A stretch of 64,000 nt of DNA, taken from positions 120,308-184,307 of the forward strand of contig LJSU01000018.1 of NCBI GenBank assembly GCA_001314705.1, in the 5' to 3' direction. The notes under the pieces were generated by a model. The model did no database searches. It saw nothing but the letters and a program-made list of their open reading frames with translations, and was not told the DNA's origin. The position numbers and the translations under genes were made by a program. Shown piece after piece: positions 26,032 through 34,373 of the stretch (position 1 is its first letter; the number at the start of each line of letters is the position of its first letter). The stretch comes from Rhodobacteraceae bacterium HLUCCO07 (GTDB taxonomy: Bacteria; Pseudomonadota; Alphaproteobacteria; Rhodobacterales; Rhodobacteraceae).

Positions 26032-27442
26032 AGGGCCTTTTGCCCTGGTCCACCGGTCGAGGAATACGGAACATCTGCATTGCCTGAACGAGATCGCTGA
26101 GCGGAGCGGGCTGCATCGCGGCATGACGCTCGCGGATGCGCGCGCGATCTGCCCGGATCTCATCACCCGGCCTGCGGATATCGTCCGAGAGGCCGCTGCG
26201 CTAGCCGCGCTCCACCGCTGGATGGGGCGCTATGCGCCGATGGTGGCGCGGGACGGATCGGATGGCCTGATCGCTGATATTACGGGCGTGCCGCATCTGT
26301 TCGGAGGTGAGCAAGACCTTCGGGCCGATCTGCATGCGCGCATGGCGCGTGCCGGGCTCTCCGTGGTCAGCGCCATTGCCGGGACCCGCGGCGCGGCGCA
26401 TGCGTTGGCGCGTCACGGTGGTGGAATCATCCCAGAAGGCCGACTTGTCGACAAGATCGGCCCCCTGCCGGTCAGCGCCTTGCGGATCGATACGGAGACG
26501 ACACAGGCACTTGGGCGCATGGGATTGACCCGGATCGCCGATCTGATCACTCAGCCGCGGGCACCGCTGGCACGCCGGTTCGGGTCCGGCCTCATCCTGC
26601 GGCTCGATCAGGCGCTTGGGCATCAGCCGGAACCCGTTGCCGCAGAAACGGAAGCGCCGCATTTCGGGGTGCGCATGACCCTGCCGGAGCCGATTGGCTT
26701 GCAGGCCGACGTGATGGCGGGGCTTACCCGCCTGCTGGAACGTCTTTGCCACACGTTGGGCCAACACCATATGGGCGCCCGGCGCTTGCGCCTCGATCTG
26801 CACCGGGTGGACCGGGAAATCGCGCGGGTCGAGATCGGTCTTGCCCGCCCGATGCGCAACCCTGAGCGAATCGCGGCGCTTTTCAGCAAGGGAATCGCGG
26901 ATGTCGAGGCCGGGTTCGGCATCGAGGCGATGCGGCTGGAGGCCCATGTGACCGAGAGTCTGCCGCCTGAGCAAATCGGGGGCGGGCAGGCCATGCGTCA
27001 CGAGGATGCGCTCGCTGATCTCTTCTCCCGGCTTGGCAATCGGTTGGGGTTCGAGCGGGTGTTGCGCCTTCTGCCCGCCGAAAGCACGATTCCCGAGCGC
27101 AGCTTCCTGCTGGCGCCTGCGGCCTATAGCGAGGCGGCCCCCCCGCCACCGCGAACAGGACCGGAACGCCCGATCATCATTTTTCCGCCCGAGCCCGTGG
27201 CGATTCGCGGCATGGACCACCCTGGGCATCCGCCTGTGCGGTTCCGTTGGCGGCGGATGCAGTTTACCACGATGCGCGCCACGGGACCGGAACGCATCGC
27301 ACCGGAATGGTGGCTCATTGATCCCGACTGGCAGTCTGGATTGCGTGACTATTGGCGCATCGAGACGCGTGAGGGGCCACGACTCTGGCTTTTTCATACA
27401 CCGCAATCGCCGGCGTGGTCGGTGCAGGGAGAGTTCGCATGA
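25958..27442 (+). CDS. imuB: ImuB, Y-family polymerase-like mutagenesis factor
   Basis: A 494-residue Y-family DNA polymerase homologue that bridges the beta clamp, ImuA and DnaE2. The ATG at 25958 yields the expected N-terminus MARRLLSTWFPRLASD; the ORF start at 25853 lies within imuA. Recognisable parts are the palm-like segment GMTLADARAICPDL, the GLIADITGVPHLFGGE block where a catalytic polymerase would have SxDE-type acidic residues, the helix-hairpin-helix region (ALGRMGLTRIADLI) and the little-finger region. The catalytic acidic set looks incomplete, as in known ImuB. It overlaps dnaE2 by four bases (ATGA). Confidence 0.93.
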   Translation: MARRLLSTWFPRLASDTMLRRRPAEGPFALVHRSRNTEHLHCLNEIAERSGLHRGMTLADARAICPDLITRPADIVREAAALAALHRWMGRYAPMVARDGSDGLIADITGVPHLFGGEQDLRADLHARMARAGLSVVSAIAGTRGAAHALARHGGGIIPEGRLVDKIGPLPVSALRIDTETTQALGRMGLTRIADLITQPRAPLARRFGSGLILRLDQALGHQPEPVAAETEAPHFGVRMTLPEPIGLQADVMAGLTRLLERLCHTLGQHHMGARRLRLDLHRVDREIARVEIGLARPMRNPERIAALFSKGIADVEAGFGIEAMRLEAHVTESLPPEQIGGGQAMRHEDALADLFSRLGNRLGFERVLRLLPAESTIPERSFLLAPAAYSEAAPPPPRTGPERPIIIFPPEPVAIRGMDHPGHPPVRFRWRRMQFTTMRATGPERIAPEWWLIDPDWQSGLRDYWRIETREGPRLWLFHTPQSPAWSVQGEFA

Positions 27443-30400
27443 CCGCTTATGCCGAGCTGTGCGTGACCACGAACTTCACCTTCTTGCATGGCGCCTCGCA
27501 TCCCGAGGAGCTGGTCACGCGCGCGGCCGAACTGGGCCTTGCCGCCATTGCCATCACCGACCGCAATTCGGTGGCGGGCGTGGTACGCGCCTTTTCTGCC
27601 CTCAAGGAACTGGACCGGCTGCACAACGAGGCGCGCGAAGCAGCGGGCGCATTACAGGATGCACCCGACATTCGCTCGCGTCGGACCACCGATCATTCCA
27701 GCCGTCAGATCCTGAACCCGACACCTCTGGATGATGGTCCTCGGATCAACCTCGACCAGCCCCTGCCCAGGTTGATCCCTGGCGCGCGGATCGCGCTGAG
27801 CGATAGCCCTGTCGAATGGCTGGCCCTGCCACGGGATGTTGTCGCCTGGTCGCGTCTGACACGGCTCCTCTCGCTGGGCAAACGCCGGGCCGGAAAGGGC
27901 GCGTGTCATCTCACACGAAAGGATCTGGTGAACTGGGGGAGTGGTATGGTTCTGGTCGCACTGCCCCCAGATCCGATGGAGGGGTCGGGGCAGGCAAACC
28001 TGTCGGTCGAGCTGCGCGACATGCGGCGCACCTTTCCCGGCCAGTGCTTTCTCGGGGCTGCACCAATCTATGATGGGCGCGACCAGCCACGCCTCGACCG
28101 GCTGGCACGACTTTCGCAGGTTTCCGGCCTGCCTATGGTGGCGGTCGGTGATGTGCTGATGCATCGTTCGGCCCGGCGCCCGCTTGCCGATGTTCTGACC
28201 TGCCTGCGCGAGGGCTGCACCATCGACACGATCGGCGCCCGCCGCCTGACCCATGGCGAGCACCGGCTCAAATCCGGCACCGAGATGGGCCGCATGTTCC
28301 ATCGTTATCCCGCCGCGATCCGCCGTACCCTGGAGATCACCGATCAATGCGCCTTTCGCCTCGACGACCTGCGTTATCAGTATCCCGACGAGGCCCGGGA
28401 GGGCGAACCGGCCCAGAACCGGCTCGACCGGCTTGCGCGCGAGGGGCTGCGCTGGCGTTACCCGGACGGGCCACCCGCCAAGATCGCCGCACGTGTCGAC
28501 AAGGAACTGAAACTCATCGACGAGATGGGCTATGCGCCTTATTTCCTGACCGTGCATGACATCGTGGCCTTCGCCCGGTCGCGTGGCATCCTGTGCCAGG
28601 GGCGCGGATCAGCGGCCAATTCGGTGGTCTGTTACCTCTTGGGCGTGACCGAGGTTCCCCCCGAGAGCATCACGCTGATCTTCGAGCGGTTCATCAGCAA
28701 GGAGCGTGGTGAACCACCCGACATCGACGTGGATTTCGAGCATGAGCGGCGCGAAGAAGTGATCCAGTGGATCTATGAGCGCTACGGCCGCCATCGCGCC
28801 GGGCTGACCGCCACCGTGATCCATTTCCGCTCACGCGCCGCAATCCGCGAGGTCGGCAAGGTCATGGGGCTGAGCCAGGACGTGATCGCCCGGCTTTCCG
28901 GGCAGATCTGGGGCTGGTCCTCCAGCGCACCGAATGAGGACCGGATGCGTGATGCCGGCATTGATCCGGCGGACAGGCGCGTGGCGCTGGCGGCCAGGTT
29001 GATCGGTGAAATCATCGGCTTTCCCCGGCATCTCAGCCAGCATGTCGGCGGATTTGTCATCACCCATGGACGGCTCGATGAACTCTGCCCGATCGAGAAC
29101 GCGGCGATGGAAGATCGCACCATCATCGAATGGGACAAGGATGACATCGACGCACTTGGCCTGTTGAAGGTCGATGTGCTGGGCCTTGGTATGCTGACCT
29201 GTATCCGCAAGGCGTTCGGGCTGTTGCGGGACCATCGCCAGAAACACCTGACACTGGCCAACGTGCCCCCCGAAGACGCCCGCGTCTATGACATGCTGTG
29301 CCGGGCCGATGCCATCGGCGTGTTCCAGGTGGAAAGCCGGGCGCAGCTCAACTTCCTGCCCCGGATGCGGCCGCGCAAGTTCTATGATCTGGTTTGCGAG
29401 GTGGCCATTGTCCGTCCCGGCCCGATCCAGGGCGGCATGGTGCACCCCTTCATCAACCGCCGCCAGGGCAAGGAGAAGGTCGAGGATCTCGGCCCCGCGA
29501 TGATGGAGGTACTGGGGCGCACTTATGGCGTGCCGCTGTTTCAGGAACAGGCGATGCAGATCGCGGTGGTCGCCGCCGGTTTTTCGGCGGCCGAGGCCGA
29601 CCGGCTGCGCCGCAGCCTCGCCACGTTCAAGCGGATGGGCACCATCGGCGCGTTTCGGGATCGCTTCGTCTCGGGGATGCTCTCGCGTGGGTACGCCGCG
29701 GATTTCGCCGAGCGGTGCTTTGCCCAGATCGAGGGCTTCGGTTCCTATGGATTTCCCGAAAGCCACGCGGCAAGCTTCGCGCGGCTGGTCTATATCTCGG
29801 CCTGGCTCAAATGCCATCACCCGGCGGTCTTTACCTGTGCGCTCCTGAACAGCCAGCCGATGGGATTTTACGCCCCTGCGCAACTCGTGCGCGATGCGCG
29901 TGAGCACGGGGTCGAGGTGCGGCCCGTTTCGATCAACCATTCGGAATGGGATTGCACGCTGGAGCCGCGCGCGGATGGGGAACTGGCCGTGCGCCTGGGA
30001 TTTCGTCAGATCAAGGGACTGCGCGAGGAGGACGCCACCTGGATCGTTGCCGCGCGGGGCAATGGCTATGCGGATGTCGAAAGCCTCTGGCGCCGGGCGG
30101 GGGTGCATCCCGATATGCTTGAACGGCTGGCCGAGGCCGATGCCTTTGCCGTGCTCAGGCTCACGCGCCGCGATGCGCTTTGGGCTGTCCGGGCCTTGCG
30201 CGCGCCGAAGCCGCTGCCACTGTTCGGAAGGGATGGCGAGGGCGGCACAGAGCCCCCCGTCGATCTGCCTGCCATGACGCTCGGGCAGGAGGTGATCGAG
30301 GACTATCTCGCCCTGCGCCTTTCACTGCGCGCTCATCCGCTGGAACTTCTGCGACCACGCCTGCCCGAGAGCATCCCCCATGAACGGCTGGCACAGGCCA

Positions 30401-30795
30401 GAGGCCGGGTCACCGTCACCGGCCTCGTCATCACCCGCCAGCGCCCCGGCACGGCCTCGGGCGTGATCTTCCTGACGCTGGAGGACGAGACCGGCGTGGC
30501 CAATGTCATGGTCTGGCGCAAGATCTACGAAACCTTCCGCAAGGCGGTGATCGCCGGGCGCTTGCTGTGCGTGACCGGCCGGATCGAACGGGAGGGCCAG
30601 GTCACGCACCTGATTGCCGAACGGATCGAAGACCTCTCGCCAATGCTTTCAACCCTCGGTCGGCCTGCACCGAGCGGCACGCATGACGGGCAAGCGCATG
30701 AAACAGGGCTGCCCGCCGCTGGCAACAACCGCCCCTCGGCCAGGCACCCGAGGGAACAGGCGAAAAAGCTCTTCCCGAGCCGGGATTTTCATTGA
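27439..30795 (+). CDS. dnaE2: Error-prone DNA polymerase DnaE2
   Basis: Alternative C-family replicative polymerase (1,118 residues) that performs translesion synthesis in the ImuAB-DnaE2 mutasome. The start at 27439 overlaps the imuB stop. Domain order is an N-terminal PHP domain (FTFLHGASHPEELV, ITDRNSVAG), palm with PDIDVDFEH (around residue 427; catalytic Asp pair), fingers (EEQAMQIAVVAAGFS, RRSLATFKRMG), helix-hairpin-helix and an OB fold (VTVTGLVITRQRPGTASG). An LPLF segment near residue 926 resembles a beta-clamp-binding motif. It is the last gene of the SOS cassette. Confidence 0.96.
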   Translation: MTAYAELCVTTNFTFLHGASHPEELVTRAAELGLAAIAITDRNSVAGVVRAFSALKELDRLHNEAREAAGALQDAPDIRSRRTTDHSSRQILNPTPLDDGPRINLDQPLPRLIPGARIALSDSPVEWLALPRDVVAWSRLTRLLSLGKRRAGKGACHLTRKDLVNWGSGMVLVALPPDPMEGSGQANLSVELRDMRRTFPGQCFLGAAPIYDGRDQPRLDRLARLSQVSGLPMVAVGDVLMHRSARRPLADVLTCLREGCTIDTIGARRLTHGEHRLKSGTEMGRMFHRYPAAIRRTLEITDQCAFRLDDLRYQYPDEAREGEPAQNRLDRLAREGLRWRYPDGPPAKIAARVDKELKLIDEMGYAPYFLTVHDIVAFARSRGILCQGRGSAANSVVCYLLGVTEVPPESITLIFERFISKERGEPPDIDVDFEHERREEVIQWIYERYGRHRAGLTATVIHFRSRAAIREVGKVMGLSQDVIARLSGQIWGWSSSAPNEDRMRDAGIDPADRRVALAARLIGEIIGFPRHLSQHVGGFVITHGRLDELCPIENAAMEDRTIIEWDKDDIDALGLLKVDVLGLGMLTCIRKAFGLLRDHRQKHLTLANVPPEDARVYDMLCRADAIGVFQVESRAQLNFLPRMRPRKFYDLVCEVAIVRPGPIQGGMVHPFINRRQGKEKVEDLGPAMMEVLGRTYGVPLFQEQAMQIAVVAAGFSAAEADRLRRSLATFKRMGTIGAFRDRFVSGMLSRGYAADFAERCFAQIEGFGSYGFPESHAASFARLVYISAWLKCHHPAVFTCALLNSQPMGFYAPAQLVRDAREHGVEVRPVSINHSEWDCTLEPRADGELAVRLGFRQIKGLREEDATWIVAARGNGYADVESLWRRAGVHPDMLERLAEADAFAVLRLTRRDALWAVRALRAPKPLPLFGRDGEGGTEPPVDLPAMTLGQEVIEDYLALRLSLRAHPLELLRPRLPESIPHERLAQARGRVTVTGLVITRQRPGTASGVIFLTLEDETGVANVMVWRKIYETFRKAVIAGRLLCVTGRIEREGQVTHLIAERIEDLSPMLSTLGRPAPSGTHDGQAHETGLPAAGNNRPSARHPREQAKKLFPSRDFH

Positions 30796-30839
30796 CGCAG
30801 CGCCATATTCCGGCCCCACCCTTGGTTTAATGAAGCGCC

Positions 30840-31358
30840 ATGGTCGGCGGTTGCAATATCATATGCCTTCGCCACAGGCGTGCGAAACGCAGGGCGTCGC
30901 GGCTGATTGGTCCCGGCTTACTTGTCCTTGCCCTTCTGGCGCTGGCGCCTCGACCGTTGGGCATGGCGGGTTCGAATATCGATCATGAAGTGTCACCTGC
31001 ACCAAGCACCACGATCCTGCGCGGCGGTGATGCCTGGAAAGGCATCAACCGAAAGAGCCAGAATGCGAAGCCTTCTGGACGATCAATCGAAGGCCGCGTC
31101 ACGCATGTGCGCGACGGCGACACGATCGAAGTCGCGCAGGTTCCAATCAGGATCGCTGACCTCGACTGCGCCGAAATCGGCAGTATGGAGGGCAACAAGG
31201 CGACCCGACGCATGCGTGAGCTTGTGCGTTCGCAAACGGTATCATGCAGCTTGAGTGGCAAGATGTCGTATGAGCGACATGTCGGCACCTGCTCTCTCAC
31301 CGACGGGCGAAATATCGGTCATATCCTCCACACTGAGCGCATCTGCCATCAGTGGTGA
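30840..31358 (+). CDS. Secreted thermonuclease-like (SNase-fold) protein
   Basis: A 172-residue protein with an N-terminal hydrophobic segment (LIGPGLLVLALLALAPRPLG) after a basic start, probably a signal peptide or anchor. The C-terminal domain follows the staphylococcal nuclease pattern: GRVTHVRDGDTIEV, VPIRIADLDCAEIGS and a short YERHVG-containing end. Asp, Glu and Arg at the catalytic positions seem kept (DGDT, DCAE, YERH), but the C-terminal helix region is shorter than in active nucleases. It lies 44 bases after dnaE2 and may be read from the SOS transcript. Activity is uncertain. Confidence 0.75.
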   Translation: MVGGCNIICLRHRRAKRRASRLIGPGLLVLALLALAPRPLGMAGSNIDHEVSPAPSTTILRGGDAWKGINRKSQNAKPSGRSIEGRVTHVRDGDTIEVAQVPIRIADLDCAEIGSMEGNKATRRMRELVRSQTVSCSLSGKMSYERHVGTCSLTDGRNIGHILHTERICHQW

Positions 31359-31466
31359 CAATTGGCGGCAGGAAAATCTTCTGACGGCTCGCGGCTGTTT
31401 CATAACGCACGCCATAATGCCCCACCCACCTGAAACCACGCCGCGGGAGGAACAGCCATCAGCGTC

Positions 31467-32060
31467 TCAATCGAATGAACGCGCATGGATCGCCTGAGCC
31501 ACTTCATCGGCGGTTTTCAGGGTTCGCACAACAAGCGGCACAAGCAAAGCGATCATGTTGCGGTCAAGCCCCCGCGCCCGCTGAGCCTGGCGGACATCCT
31601 GAAATACCGAGAGAACAAGCGGAATGAAACGCAGGCACAGGGACACGCCGAGCGCAATCTGGTTCTTAGGAACCCAGGATGGTGCGAACCTCAACCCGGC
31701 CAGAATACCGTCAACCATTTCGCTGGTCCGGGTCGTCGCGGTGACCACTGTCGCCGCAAGGATAAGGACCGCGAAGCGGAATACCACGAATGATGCGAAA
31801 AGGATGTCGGTCAAATAGGTCTGGACCAGGAAGATCACGAGCAGGATCCACAAGGCAGGTCGGAGCGCCGCGACGACATGACGGAGGCGCAAACCGGACA
31901 GGGCGAAACAAAGGGCAACCAAGGCTCCGCCAAGGCTCACCATCGGCCAGCCTTCAAGGATGAAAAGCAGGGTGCAAACGAGAACCAGCGCCAGGATCTT
32001 CACGCCCGGGCGGATGCGGTGGAGCGGGCTGTCGCCGAAAACGTAGAGATCCGTCAGCAT
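31467..32060 (-). CDS. bioN: BioN, energy-coupling factor transmembrane protein (biotin uptake)
   Basis: EcfT-type transmembrane subunit of the biotin importer BioMNY. The start at 32060 (MLTDLYVFGDS) overlaps bioM by seven bases and gives 197 residues; the longer ORF runs back into bioM. It has four to five hydrophobic segments and the cytoplasmic coupling motifs AQRARGL (canonical ARG) and IHARSF (variant). It is the last gene of the operon. The length fits BioN, which is shorter than group II EcfT proteins. Confidence 0.92.
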   Translation of the reverse strand: MLTDLYVFGDSPLHRIRPGVKILALVLVCTLLFILEGWPMVSLGGALVALCFALSGLRLRHVVAALRPALWILLVIFLVQTYLTDILFASFVVFRFAVLILAATVVTATTRTSEMVDGILAGLRFAPSWVPKNQIALGVSLCLRFIPLVLSVFQDVRQAQRARGLDRNMIALLVPLVVRTLKTADEVAQAIHARSFD

Positions 32061-32725
32061 CGAGAGCTTGCAATATAGCCATCGATCACCGATGCCGGAT
32101 CTCCGTCGGCCACGATCCGTCCCGCTTCGATGTGCAAGATCCGGTCGAAACCTCGTAGAAGCTCGAGATCGTGGGAAACAACGACGACATGTTGCGGCAG
32201 GTCCGTGATCATTGCCATGAACGTCTGCTTGTTCCAAAGATCGAGAAGCGTGGTCGGCTCGTCGAACACGATCATCCGTGGGCGCATCACCAGCACCCCG
32301 ACGAGCGCGATCATCTGCTTCTCGCCGCCGCTCAGCTGATGGGTAAACCGATTTCGCAGATGTTCGAGCCCGAGCTGGCGCATGGCATCGACGATCCGTT
32401 CTTCGATCTCGGTCTTCGAAAGCTTGAGATTCCTGAGTCCGAACGCCAGATCTTCCTCGACGATCGGATAGACGATCTGGTTGTCCGGGTTTTGGAACAC
32501 GAAACCGACATGCCGCCTGAGGTTCTTTCGTTCGGGCACCCCGTCCAGCAGCAATTTGCCGGATGTCGGCGTCTCGATGCCGTTGAAAAGCCGTGCGAAG
32601 GTGCTCTTGCCCGATCCGTTGCGGCCGATCACGCCGACACGACGTTCTGAAAGACGGATGGATATGTCCTCAAGGACGATGACATCGCCCTTTTTCACTG
32701 TGACATCTGCGAATTCGATATTCAC
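32054..32725 (-). CDS. bioM: BioM, ATPase of the biotin ECF transporter
   Basis: A 223-residue ABC ATPase that energises BioNY. Motifs are Walker A (GRNGSGKST), Q-loop (VGFVFQNPDNQIV), signature LSGGEKQMIAL, Walker B (MIVFDEPTTLLD) and the H-loop (VVSHDLELL). The FVFQNPDNQ segment is typical of ECF ATPases. It starts at 32725, overlapping the bioY stop, and its stop overlaps bioN, so the three are translationally coupled in the order bioY, bioM, bioN. Confidence 0.94.
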   Translation of the reverse strand: MNIEFADVTVKKGDVIVLEDISIRLSERRVGVIGRNGSGKSTFARLFNGIETPTSGKLLLDGVPERKNLRRHVGFVFQNPDNQIVYPIVEEDLAFGLRNLKLSKTEIEERIVDAMRQLGLEHLRNRFTHQLSGGEKQMIALVGVLVMRPRMIVFDEPTTLLDLWNKQTFMAMITDLPQHVVVVSHDLELLRGFDRILHIEAGRIVADGDPASVIDGYIASSRC

Positions 32726-33339
32726 TCGGGTCCGCCGGGCCGTCCCGCACTGTCGGCCTGCGTCCGGGGCTGGATGATCGGATAGGAGCGTTTCACGGTC
32801 ATGATCACCCCAGCTGCGATCAGCGCCTTCACGATGTCACCGGGGATGAAGGACAGCGAGCCGGTCAGCGCCGTCCAAAGCGGGATCTTGGCAACGAATG
32901 CCACCCATGGCACGCCGATGGCATAGAGCACGATCACACCACCAAGGATGCAGATCGTGAAGGCAAGGACAAAGTTGAGCCGATCCCACAACCACTCGGT
33001 CATGTAGCCGATCGCGAAAGCCGCACCAATCCAGCCAATCAGGAACCCCCCGGTCGGCCCGAGAAACACGCCGAACCCACCTCGTCCACCAGGCAGAAGC
33101 GGCAGTCCGATCGCCACAAGGAGAAGAAACAGGACAATCGCAAGACCACCCCGAACCGCGCCGATTACGCCACCCGCCAGCATGACCCCGAGGGTTTGCG
33201 CCGTGATCGGAACGCCCGCCAGGGGAAGCGTGATCGGGGGGAAGGCGGCAAGCGACGCGACAATCGCGGCAAACAGAGCGATGAAAACCACGTCACGGGT
33301 TTCCAGAAGCGACCCCGACTCCGCCCGAAGTATAGCCAT
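32722..33339 (-). CDS. bioY: BioY, biotin-binding S component
   Basis: A 205-residue membrane protein with six hydrophobic segments that binds biotin and imports it with BioMN. The pattern FPPITLPLAGVPITAQTLGVMLAGGVIGAVRGGLAI is diagnostic for BioY, and GPTGGFLIGW matches the family. It heads the bioYMN operon. The 140 bases upstream contain no TTATnnATAA-like BioR palindrome that I can see. Its position beside the biotin-dependent carboxylase block is suggestive: those enzymes need biotin. Confidence 0.95.
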   Translation of the reverse strand: MAILRAESGSLLETRDVVFIALFAAIVASLAAFPPITLPLAGVPITAQTLGVMLAGGVIGAVRGGLAIVLFLLLVAIGLPLLPGGRGGFGVFLGPTGGFLIGWIGAAFAIGYMTEWLWDRLNFVLAFTICILGGVIVLYAIGVPWVAFVAKIPLWTALTGSLSFIPGDIVKALIAAGVIMTVKRSYPIIQPRTQADSAGRPGGPE

Positions 33340-33479
33340 GGCAGTTTATCCCGTATTGGCAATCATTGAATGGTACCGCCCAAAGGGACGGCCATATTCG
33401 CGGTAAGGAGGGTCCATATTCGCCCGATACGACAAATTCAATCCATTGTCAGTTTGCGGCGGCCGCACTCTACGCGAGG

Positions 33480-34373
33480 TCACCCGAACCGTCGATCGAG
33501 CGCCGGGCCGATCTCGTCAAGACTGCTTGCGATCTCGGCACCCGACTCTTTCAACAACTCGATCTTCGCGCTGGCGCTGTCTGCTTCATCGCCGATCATT
33601 GCCGCGACATGGCCGAAACTGACCCCTCTGGGGTGATTTTCCTGGAAGCGCCCGGCGACGATCGCCACCACAGGTTTGCGCAATCGCCCAGACCGTAACG
33701 CGGCTGCGACCTCGGCCTCGTTGCCTGTCCCTGGTTCACCGTAGATGACCATTGCATCGGTTTGCTCATCGGCATCAAAGAGTTCGAGATATTCACACAT
33801 GGATCGCCCGGTTGTCCGGTCTCCCCCCATCGAAACCGCGGTCGAAACACCATGTCCAGAAGCCTTCAGCGCCATGGCGATCTCGGCCGACATGCCTCCG
33901 GAGCGTGAAACCACACCAATGCGTCCCGCCGGATAGAGAGCGTCGGGGTCATCTCCTCCGATCCCACCGATCTTGCACTTGCCCGGAGAGATCACGCCAT
34001 TCGTATTGAAACCGACCAACCATGCCCCCGCCTCTCTCGCAGCGGCCACGGCCCGGACCGCATCATGCCGTGGGACATTCTCGGTCGTCGCGAGAATCAC
34101 CCCAATCCCGGCCTCGGCCGCCTCGGTGACAGCATCGCATACACCGTTCACGGGGACATAGAGGACAGCGGCATTCGCATCCGTTTTGGCGACCGCCGCG
34201 GCCACGGTATCGAACACGGGCACGCCCTCAACCTTCTCACCGCCCCGACCAGGCGTTACGCCGGCAACGATATTCACGCCGTAATCGAGCGCGAGGCGCG
34301 TATCATAGCGCCCTTGGTTGCCCGTAATGCCCTGCACGACCACGCGGGTCGACTTGTCGATCAGGATGCTCAT
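33480..34373 (-). CDS. Succinyl-CoA ligase alpha-like subunit (SucD/MtkB family)
   Basis: A 297-residue alpha subunit of the succinate/malate-CoA ligase family, which joins an acid to CoA with ATP or runs in reverse to make ATP. A Rossmann CoA-binding domain comes first (VQGITGNQGRYDTRLALDYG), then FNTNGVISPGKCKIGGIGG, GVVSRSGGMSAE and the phosphohistidine segment FGHVAAMIG, which replaces the usual GHAGAI but keeps the His. It overlaps the beta subunit gene by four bases. Divergence from housekeeping SucD and its setting in a catabolic block suggest a dedicated substrate; malate-CoA ligase is one alternative. Confidence 0.85.
   Translation of the reverse strand: MSILIDKSTRVVVQGITGNQGRYDTRLALDYGVNIVAGVTPGRGGEKVEGVPVFDTVAAAVAKTDANAAVLYVPVNGVCDAVTEAAEAGIGVILATTENVPRHDAVRAVAAAREAGAWLVGFNTNGVISPGKCKIGGIGGDDPDALYPAGRIGVVSRSGGMSAEIAMALKASGHGVSTAVSMGGDRTTGRSMCEYLELFDADEQTDAMVIYGEPGTGNEAEVAAALRSGRLRKPVVAIVAGRFQENHPRGVSFGHVAAMIGDEADSASAKIELLKESGAEIASSLDEIGPALDRRFG

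Noticed and set aside
31255-31497. 80-codon ORF after the thermonuclease-like gene
   Set aside because: It overlaps the end of that gene in another frame and runs into bioN antisense; no ribosome binding site or family pattern.
33444-33455. ATTGTCAGTTT, a partial match to the TGTTGACA palindrome near bioY
   Set aside because: Only five core bases match and there is no symmetry; not enough to place bioYMN in the regulon.
33340-33479. Possible BioR site or riboswitch upstream of bioY
   Set aside because: No TTATnnATAA palindrome and no recognisable riboswitch fold were found in the 140 bases.
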